The notes below the pieces were generated by a model, which was not told the origin of the DNA, made no database searches, and saw nothing but the letters and a program-made list of their open reading frames with translations. From Periplaneta americana (lineage: Eukaryota; Arthropoda; Insecta; Blattodea; Blattidae): DNA of 64,000 nt. Positions 55,095 to 64,000 of this stretch are shown piece by piece. A program made the position numbers and the translations under genes. Position 1 is the stretch's first letter; each line of letters opens with the position of its first letter. Location: assembly GCF_040183065.1 (NCBI RefSeq), contig NW_027185519.1:1-64000 (forward strand). Direction: 5' to 3'.

Positions 55095-55242
55095 CCACGG
55101 TAACCTTCACTTTTACGCCAACGTCAATAATCGACAGCGGACCAATCGTAAAGTCACAAACGTTTGCGCTGTTTCTATTGGCTCGCACTGGGAAGGCAGT
55201 ACGGCATTGTCCCTGCGACTTAAATATTTTTCTCCCTCCGGG
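55095..55242. promoter_or_regulatory. H2A/H2B shared promoter, unit 4, interrupted on both sides
   Basis: Core elements as in unit 3, with a family B fragment on the H2A side and a family C fragment on the H2B side, the latter starting directly after CCTCCGGG. Confidence 0.85.
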
Positions 55243-55392
55243 ACCCGTAGGGAGTCCAACGAGCGAAGCCTAGCCGGGACCACGCCTCAACTGTCGCTAC
55301 AGACAAAACATCGTAACCTGAAGAGGGCATATGTAAGACCCTAAAACAGGTTGCCCTCTGGGCAAACAACTTTGAGCTTGAGTTTGAGCTTG
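55243..55392 (+). mobile_element. Family C non-LTR 3' end in H2B promoter, unit 4 (very short)
   Basis: 150 bp matching the last part of the unit 4 H4 insertion with a few substitutions. It includes the double-stem module (55315-55352), a GCCC/GGGC hairpin and a tail of GAGCTTGAGTTTGAGCTTG. Only two or three G residues could be a target duplication. Sense to H2B. Confidence 0.88.
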
Positions 55393-55414
55393 GGCTCATC
55401 ATCAGACGAGCACC

Positions 55415-55786
55415 ATGCCCCCCAAAGCTTCCGGAAAGGCTGCCAAGAAGGCCGGCAAGGCCCAGAAGAATATTTCGAAGGGCGATAAGAAGAAGAAGCG
55501 CAAGAGGAAGGAGAGCTACGCCATTTACATCTACAAGGTTCTGAAACAAGTTCACCCAGACACGGGAATCAGTTCAAAGGCTATGAGCATCATGAACAGC
55601 TTCGTTAACGACATCTTCGAGCGCATCGCCGCGGAAGCTTCGCGGCTCGCGCATTACAACAAGCGGTCGACCATCACCAGTCGGGAGATCCAGACAGCCG
55701 TCCGTCTCCTGCTACCCGGTGAGCTGGCCAAGCACGCCGTCAGTGAAGGGACCAAGGCCGTCACAAAATACACTAGTTCCAAGTAA
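55415..55786 (+). CDS. H2B: Histone H2B, unit 4 (promoter interrupted by short fragment)
   Basis: 123 residues, identical protein. The leader after the LINE tail begins GGCTCATCATCAG, so the initiator is kept but pushed 150 bp from the TATA-like box. Confidence 0.98.
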   Translation: MPPKASGKAAKKAGKAQKNISKGDKKKKRKRKESYAIYIYKVLKQVHPDTGISSKAMSIMNSFVNDIFERIAAEASRLAHYNKRSTITSREIQTAVRLLLPGELAKHAVSEGTKAVTKYTSSK

Positions 55787-55816
55787 GCGGGAGTGCTTGC
55801 TAGGGAATCAGCAACC

Positions 55817-55832
55817 GGCCCTTTTAAGGGCC
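55817..55832 (+). terminator. Histone 3' stem-loop of H2B, unit 4
   Basis: GGCCCT stem with TTTA loop. Confidence 0.95.
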
Positions 55833-56656
55833 ACAAGTTATTCATAACAGAGTAGATGAATGAAGAACAACAGCGGTTCCCACCGAGTGAAAATTTAAAT
55901 AATCACCCCGATAACACTTCTAGGATAGATAATACATTATAGGCAGTCCATGGGAGACTTGGATCCACGAGGCAAATTCGTTTCCTTAATAGTTTCGTAC
56001 GACTTATATGAGAGCGCGGTGTCATTCCTACTCACTTGGCAGCATTAATTGTTGAGGGAAAACAACTTAGAAGGTAACTTGTCGACCGCGGGCATAATCC
56101 TTCCGCAGGCCACTACTGAGAATCTGTGGACATACGGGTAATCTATCTTTATTGAAACTCGGGTTCATAACATACGACTGATACTTTATATATCTGTCAC
56201 GTAATCCATCAAGAGACAAATGTCCCCCCCCCCCTAGTCAGTAGCGAGCTTCAGTCCATTCGTAGTAGCCGCCGGTGCAAGAAGTGAATTGAAGTTTGTG
56301 TGAAGTTCCGTAGTATGGCATGAAAATGATGTCGAAAATCCGACTACAGTTCCACAACCATGTGGTTGAAAGGAGGCTCCGCTGTTGAACAACAATCCAC
56401 CTGTGGCTTAACTTAGAATGCCGACTAGCTGTTTTATTAATCCCGTGTCAATCCAGCAGTGTGTGACGTTGAAACGTAACCAAACTGCCGTTGATAGATA
56501 GATTTATCATCTATCCCAATGACATCCAACGAGCTTGGTAATTTAGGTACAGAGTCTAAGCAGGCAGTTTACGTGTGTGTGTGAGCGAGTGCAGGTTTTA
56601 TCGAGTGCACCCCAATCCCATCGTCCTCAAGTGCCTACAGATTACGCAGTTTCATC
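55833..56656. other. H2B-5S spacer, unit 4
   Basis: Nothing recognised; matches unit 1. Confidence 0.7.
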
Positions 56657-56774
56657 GGCAACGGCCATACCATGTTGAAAATACCGGTTCTCGTCCGATC
56701 ACCGAAGTCAAGCAACATTGGGCGTGGTCAGTACTTGGATGGGTGACCGCTTGGGAACACCACGTGCCGTTGGC
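56657..56774 (+). rRNA. 5S rRNA: 5S rRNA gene, unit 4
   Basis: Same sequence as the other copies, followed by a T-run terminator. Confidence 0.93.
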
Positions 56775-57699
56775 GATTTTTTTTTTTACGTCACTATTTC
56801 CAGCGTGTTCTAATAAGACTTATGGGATATTATGTTCCCTTCCCTATTCCAGCTATAGCTTGGATGATGACGCCGCTGCATAATTGTAGAGTAATTGATA
56901 ATTCTTAAGTACTTGCAGCTCCGTATTGAAACTTATGACTGGTAGCATATTCATATGAGACGGTTCACTTCTCTGCGTTTTCTCGAAGAAGGGAATATGT
57001 ATTCAGGGGATTGTGAACGTACCTCGCGCTCTCCCTAGAAGTTAGAGACATTTTAGGTAAAGAATGTAATATACTGTACATATATGGCTAATTAAAATCC
57101 CATTAGTTACTACATTTCAGTGGGTAGTACAAATTCCATAATGAAAATATCTCTGTCCTAGTAGTTGTATCCTTTAAAGAAGCTCGTTGTTTTCCCATGA
57201 TGAAGGGCAGAACTTGGTCGGTAGAAATTTAAACAGACTGCATTATCAGACCAGGCGTTATTTCAATATCAGCGTTTAGTTTAGGAAATATAGCAATAGC
57301 GGAGTTGGGAGAAGTAGTTATAGCATGTACAGTAAGTATAAACAGTTCGCTGTACTGTACAGTGAATATAAATATTTGAATGTACGATGGCAAAACATCA
57401 GACATACAGTACGTAGCTCACATATCTTAAAAAATAAATAAATAAAAATAAAGAAGACATTCTGAGGAGTGAGTGGAAAGTGCATATTATAATGAATATT
57501 TTTAACTCTCAGTTGACATTGAGAGAGAAAGCCATGCATCGGGGAACCGGTGACTGTTTTTGCGTTACCTTCTGCTATTGGCGTTGTTGGTTAGTAACGA
57601 ATGAAAGAGGTAGGACGCGGAATCAAATGTCAAAAAACGATAGGGAAATAATAGTAACTGGTTGTATTTCGATCGAGCTCGGCGTGCTGATTCACCAGT

Positions 57700-59131
57700 G
57701 GGGTGTTTCACAAAGTTTACAATCTTTGGAAATTGTGAACTCTGTTTGTAAACTTCTGTTTCACAATCTTTGTTTGTAAAGGTGGACTGTACAAAGGAAA
57801 TCAAATCTTTACGAATGAAATTTTGCGCTCTTTACAAGTGATATGTTTGTTTCACAACGAAGGAGTAATTTTACAAACGTGTAAACTAAACTTTACTAGT
57901 GAAGTTAGCACATTTTCTACAGTAGCCCTGTTGAAATAGCTTCTAATTGTGAATGAAAAAAATAAACACATATGTATAAAATCAATTTTATAGTAACAGG
58001 GTACCATTAAGAATTACACTGAAGCAGTTGTGATGTTATTGAGTAGTTCTAGCGACTCAGACGAAGATTTTGCATTTAGGCCTAACGTAGAATTTTCCGG
58101 CCACGTTCGTATCATTGTACGAATATTAATGAAAGGTTTCGAATGAATCCCGCGCTATACTTCAGAATACCGCGTTAGTTCTTATATACGAGGAACGTAT
58201 TTAATAAATACTCGCACTTAAAGAAGAAAAACTTTGCACCGAAAACCAATCACTTAATAATGCAATGTCGGCATTACTTACGCAGTATTCTGAAGTCGTT
58301 CCGAATCCCATTTCGCTGTAATCTCTCCTACAAGATATGGGACATCACATGCAACATCTGAAAGGGAAAAGTGGTGCCCTAACCACAAAGCGAGAACTGC
58401 ATTGGTTGCATAGTAGCTCTCAGTTCCCTGCGTTAGCAGATAAGAACGGAATTTATAAGATTACAGTGTGCAAAAGTTCACACATGGTAGTTGATGTTGT
58501 TACAAGATTGAAAAAACTCGAGGCGGGTTATTGATCACCGAATGTGCTTACTCGGGCAAAGGATTTTTATGCTCCTCCTGCTGGGTTCCCTAATGTTGGC
58601 GAGGTTATGGATGAAACAATAAAATATACTGATGGACCAGCAGAGAGCGAAGTTGATTTTAATGGATGGACATGTTAGCTGCTCTATCAACTGCATATAA
58701 CTACGTGGGTCAAATCCATTATTTATCAATTATTTGAATGAATTTCGCGCTAACTTTCGTCAGTTAAGTCGTAGGCTAATTAATGCATTGGTATGCTCGA
58801 CCAATTGCATGCCGCGAAACTCCGTTGTCGCCGATGTAGCAAAATCTAAATAAAATATATATAAAAAAATATAAACATGTCCATCGATAGTTCTAAAATT
58901 ACAGCTACTTTACCTCTGATCCTTAGTGATTTTTGTAAACTGTCGTTGGCGATTTTGTTCAACCAATTATGCGTATTTGTAAGTTTGTTTCGCCGATTTT
59001 GTAAAGTTCGTTAAAACATACAAGTGAATAAGATTGCATTGTGAAACACAGTTAACAAGCATATGTAATATTTCCGTTGTTAATTGTATATTGTTAATTT
59101 GTAATTTGTTAGCGTTGTGAAACATGCCCCC
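57700..59131. mobile_element. TIR DNA transposon relic, copy in unit 4 spacer
   Basis: Inherited with the repeat unit; same boundaries relative to the 5S gene. Confidence 0.55.
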
Positions 59132-61241
59132 ATTTACCTTTAGAGGTAATATCTACATTAATATTTAGTTAAAATTTAAAGAAATTTTAAACGAATGGAA
59201 GCTGCATTTTAATTCACCCCAAATTACTATGTTCCCTTTCAGATTATCAGCTGTTGTTGTTGTTGTCGTTGTTGTATTGTAAGTTCTCACTTATTGTTAG
59301 CTAGCCGTACCCGTTCGCTCCGCTCCACCTGTTAGAAATAAATATAAAGTAATTACATAATTAAAATAGGACGACTGATCCATGGAACAACTTTTACAAC
59401 AGCGCAAGATAATCTGCTTCGCATATTACCCAATTTTTTTTTAGCACTGCATTTATTGCATATATATTTTATGTATTTTAACACGATTCAATTGAGCATA
59501 GTTAAAATATGAATTATTAAAATAATGGATTGCCAAGCTAAAGTACTATTACTGCATACTAAATCAATACACTCTCGTTGTTCGTTAATTCTCTGAGATT
59601 AAAATGCGTGTACATAAATATTATTTTAAGAAATACAGAAAACGAATGTACAAAATAGCCTATCAAATTTTCTGTGCATAAGAAGCTATTTTAATCTTAC
59701 CTGTCCTCGATTTACTCAGACGTTACTGTAATAACATTATAGCATTATGTCCATCTAGAGAAACTACAGTTTCCAATGGTGAAATAATAACTAATTATAC
59801 AAATCAGTTAATTTACGAGCTTGTGATATTACTTCATACAAACACAGAAACATTCCCTGTAGGCTATGTTTAATAGCTTTCGATTGTTTGTTGATGTCCA
59901 AGGCCCCTGTTTCGATTGTTGTTGTCCAAGGCCCCTTATAGACGAAGTCATTTGTTCTTAATTCATTGCACCGTCTTAGATAGCGTTATTTTAATTTTAA
60001 AACTCATTTATCTCATTAAATATCAGTCCTATCAAAATGTTGTAAAAAAATAAAACTTAACGGAAATCATTTTTAAAGGAACATCTGTTATGTAACATTT
60101 TTTCTCAAATATCAATAATAAGCGAGATATTTCGATTTATTTAATTAAGGCCCCCTTATAACCCCCCTTTTAAATAAAGTATTTCGAATGCCATATAGCC
60201 TAAAATCTAAGTTACAACAAACTTAATTTATATTCCAGTTTTCATATAAATCGGTTCAGCCATTATCGCGTGAAAAGGTAACAAACATACAGACAGACAT
60301 ACAAACAAAATTTTCAAAAATGCGATTTTCGGTTTCAGGGTGGTTAATTATATATGTTAGGACCAATTACTTTTGGAAAATCGAAACTTACCAGAAAAAT
60401 TTCGGCTACAGATTTATTATTAGTATAGATAGTACGAGATACGACCGCAATTTTGTACGACTAGTGTAATGAAGGAATGCAAAAAATTATTTTGGAACTT
60501 TGCAATGTTAGTCTATCATTAAAATAAAATTAAATCTTAATTCGTCCCTTTTGCAGGAGTCTTCTTCATCCAGTATGTTGTTGGCTGATATGGAGGAGGA
60601 GGGGGGGGGGGACATGCTCTAAAGGGATAAAATTTGCTTAGCAAATCGATATGGTGACTAACGCTTGCAATGCGTCATAGCTATAATTGTACTGCGCGGT
60701 AATTTCAGAGTAATAAGAGTTCAGTTCAGGGATCTGCTAATTTCTTCATATTGTGTTCGGCAATGGAATAGTACCGCAGTAGCATTAAGAGGTTTTTATA
60801 ATTTGAACTGATATGTGCAGGTATATTGACCCCCCCCCTCCCACCGCTGGCCGACGCGGACTGCAATGACAACAGTAAGCCACACGTCATACGTAAGCCT
60901 TTCTTCTTCTTCTTCTTCTTTGCTCGCCTGGCAAATACAGTCTTGGATTTCACATATTCAATTTTTCACAGTCCCAACTCCCTTGCATGGACGTGTTTTC
61001 ACGTACCTTTAAAGTTTCTCCTCTCATTCATTCAGTCTATTCGCAAGCCTGAGGGTTTTCCGTGGTTTTCCCTAAGGAGCTAAGACAAATGTAGGGATGA
61101 GCCCAGAAAGAAAAGGGCATTCACTTCCTTAGACCCTGGTAACTGCTCTTTCTAGAGGAAGGAGGAGGAGAAAGAAACCCCCCCACCCCCACCGACGTGG
61201 ACTGCAATGACAACAGTAAGCAACACGTTATATGTAAAGCC

Positions 61242-61304
<63 letters not shown>

Positions 61305-61473
61305 TACAATGGGACTAAAGGTGGTGTAGATACACTATGTCAAATGTGCCACAATCTTTCCTGCAATAGAAAGACGAGGCGCTGGCCACTAGCAATATTT
61401 TACAACATGCTAAATATTGCAAGTATAAATTCATGGATAATTTATAGTTAGAAGAACTCAGAAAACAATATCA

Positions 61474-61944
61474 AGAAAACAATTCATTTTCCAATTGTGT
61501 GAAGAGCTGACAAAACCGTGGATGCAGCACCGCTTTGCACGTCCTACTTTACACCGATCTCTGCGGGCAACAATTGAAGAACATCTGAACATTGCTGTGC
61601 AACAACAATGCCAGGTAATGCAGCCAGATGGTGAACGTACTGTTTGCTATAAATGTCCTGCAAAGAAGAGGAGAATGATGACAACATTTTGTGGACTTTG
61701 CAAAAAGGGGTTCTGCAGAGAACATCGCGCTGTTGTTTGCACTAATTGTAAATAGGACAATAACATGAACGTAAAGACTTTATGACAAACTTAAAATTAA
61801 ATGAACACTAATGGCTACGAAATGTGTAAAAGTTGTTAAATGTGTGATATTGAGTTGATTTCAGTTAATTAAAATGTGAGTAGTAAAAATTACGAATGCT
61901 TACCTTTAACATGAGTACAGTGATGATTACCTGTCTAGGGTTAA
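61474..61944 (+). pseudogene. piggyBac C-terminus and right end, unit 4 spacer
   Basis: Same relic; tail ends at 61755. Its presence here and absence at the equivalent place in unit 3 shows the deletion is private to unit 3 within this window. Confidence 0.8.
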
Positions 61945-62604
61945 GTAGTCGCGTGGTGAGTTTAGGAATTCCCAGACCACCTCTAAGATTGTTTAAAATA
62001 AAGGTATTGTAATCGTACGTTTCTGTCTTTTGTCAATAGTAACGTTGACCTTTCTTTTTCGAGAAAACAAAATCTGTTGTACAGTTAAAGGTACTGAAAT
62101 AGTAAGAAATTTTCTGAAATCCCCACGCGTTTGCAAGTGTAAGTCTCTGTTGTAACCTGTTGATTTACGAGAGACTGTGTGTGCTTTCGTACAGTGTTTC
62201 TAAAATGTGCAGTAACGAGTCAGAAATCATTGGAATGTAGTGTAGGTGTGTTTGTTATAACCGGGAATCAATCCGCAGTACTTGACCAATCAACTACGGG
62301 AAATATCAGAAAAATTGGCAGGAGTTAGCAAGAAAAACAAAGGTAAAATATCACGTGAACGAGCACCGATACCGAGCACTATGTACAATATACCCTAGAG
62401 AAAAAGACAAGAAAACAAAAGTCAACCGCTGCAAGTGTTACGAAGTGGTGTGTGAAACATATAATGAAGAATGTCTGCGGGAAGCGCATCTAGTGAGATA
62501 AAGGGTGAAATGGAGGATTCTGCTAAAAATAAAGAAAGGAAGAAAAATGTTTACAGTTAATACAAGTATTGTTTTCTCTTGTGGGTTTATGTTTAGTATA
62601 ATAG

Positions 62605-62658
<54 letters not shown>

Positions 62659-62928
62659 AAAGTGAAAAAAATAACAGGTCTGTAATAATAATAGTTAATA
62701 ATTCTGTAGTTCACTGCAAAAACTGTATAGCCATAAAAGGACAGATGATAATAACGTTGTTATCTTATTCTTGCTGCTGTGTAAGCCTAAGTTTCCACGT
62801 GAGGGATAGAAGAGACATGACAACATATAGCATTACAATTTGTTTAATGTGTATAAATTTCTTTAATACTGATTTTTCTCAGAACAAGCTGTGTGAGGGT
62901 TAAAGAGTTCTTGCACTGAAGCTCAGAA

Positions 62929-62988
<60 letters not shown>

Positions 62989-64000
62989 GTGTGAAGAGTT
63001 GTATCGGAAGTGCTTTATAGACTAAATTAATAATTTCTATCTTAACTGAAATATTTACATTATATTTCACACAGTATAGTTACAGGTAGCATAAATTCAG
63101 ATAATGGTTTTTATATGGGAATCTACTTCTTGTGTTTAGAGGCTACATTTATACAGAGTTAATAATTTCTCCCCTATGTAACATATTTCCATGAAATTTT
63201 ATACGCATCTATGCAAAAACGAATTATGCTCGTGTAATTAGGGAATTAGGGAAAAATTAGTTTTTCTGATAATTTTTAATGTTTTAATAGAAATTATGCT
63301 CCTAAAAGATGACTAGCCTGCCATATTTTTCGCAGTTGGTAACAAAATGCTAGATTCATGGATATACTCCATAATTTAGTTGTTCATTATATGTTCAAGA
63401 AGTGTTGAATTTTTCTTGGAGAAATTAAGCTCCTTCATCCAGACTCTGAAAAGTGGCTGCTGTCGAATTCGTAAAGCGCCACCAAGAGATGAATATAACA
63501 TCTAAGTTTGCAGGATGTAGCAGCTAAATTTTAAGCCGTATAGAGTTTAATATTTGATTAATGTGTGGGTAGAAGAATTGAAAGTTAACTCAGGTTTACT
63601 TGTAATGCACAGCCTGTTAAATATGTCGTAAAAAAAAAAAAAAAAAAAAAAACTAGTTGCACAAATCTCAGTAAACGTGCCAATTAAATGAATGCTAACG
63701 TATTATAGATTGCTTTTCGCGTATTAAATGAAAGTACACATCTTGTCCTATGACCTCCATAAGGGAAGGTTTAACAGTATAAAACAGCCACTGACCCCAC
63801 GAACAAAAATCAACTGAAGAGCGTGACTTTAAAAAAAAAACTCATGTTTTGTCCCACCTCTTACTGATATTGATGTTTTGTATGCTGTTGTGCACAATGC
63901 CTAGCTTTTGTTTAAGCCTAGATATTACTTAAACTTCGGTTATGATGAAGTTGATTTTCTTACATAGTTTTGCGTTCTGGACAACTGTGCGCCGGCATCT

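Larger units (their letters stand above)
56775..64000. other. Long inter-cluster spacer 4 (cut by window end)
   Basis: TIR transposon (57700-59131), RTE/SINE-like tail near 60236, duplicated microsatellite segment, ATT array near 61243 (about 20 repeats), piggyBac remnant (61474-61944), TG array near 62606 (the longest TG array of the five), ATT array near 62930 and A-run near 63630. Ends before the GAAA array. Confidence 0.75.

Overview
The window is part of a eukaryotic, almost certainly insect, tandem array of replication-dependent histone genes. Histone H3, H4, H2A and H2B are each encoded without introns, and each ends in the metazoan histone 3' stem-loop (GGCCCT stem, TTTC or TTTA loop) instead of a poly(A) signal. 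H4 begins Met-Thr, as in arthropods. Every unit also carries a 5S rRNA gene. Histone H1 was not found. The AT-rich spacer, with piggyBac-type and other transposon relics and long microsatellites, fits a large insect genome; a hemimetabolous insect is only a guess.

Layout: each unit reads H3(-) H4(+) H2A(-) H2B(+) 5S(+), followed by a spacer of about 8.7 kb. Four gene clusters are present (7740-14002, 22717-30217, 38934-43784, 51544-56774) with four inter-cluster or trailing spacers and one leading partial spacer (1-7739). Without insertions a unit is about 12.9 kb. Genes and spacers look almost identical between units apart from microsatellite lengths and one 988-bp deletion in the spacer at 43785-51543. 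The spacer holds a TIR DNA transposon relic, an RTE/SINE-like 3' tail, a piggyBac right end with its TTAA, and several simple repeats.

The units differ mainly in the promoters. Eight insertions of Jockey-like non-LTR retrotransposons (LINEs) lie in the core promoters of H4 (2 of 4), H2A (3 of 4) and H2B (3 of 4); none lies in H3 (0 of 4). Every insertion falls about 19-23 nt downstream of the TATA-like box, just upstream of the expected start site, and every one reads in the direction of the interrupted histone gene. They belong to at least four related families (called A-D here). Family A includes an apparently intact 2,330-bp copy that encodes only a 654-residue Gag-like protein with zinc knuckles and no reverse transcriptase. 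Families B and D retain the end of a reverse-transcriptase ORF. Family C keeps the end of Gag joined almost directly to its 3' UTR. Families B, C and D share a 3'-terminal RNA module whose stems show compensatory base changes.

The likely picture is a group of LINEs specialised for the Pol II core promoters of histone genes. The geometry of the full-length copy suggests that the histone TATA box would transcribe the element from its first base, while the downstream histone copy is separated from its TATA box. In this window the uninterrupted promoters are four for H3, two for H4, one for H2A and one for H2B. I do not recall a named non-LTR family with this target, but I cannot search for one.
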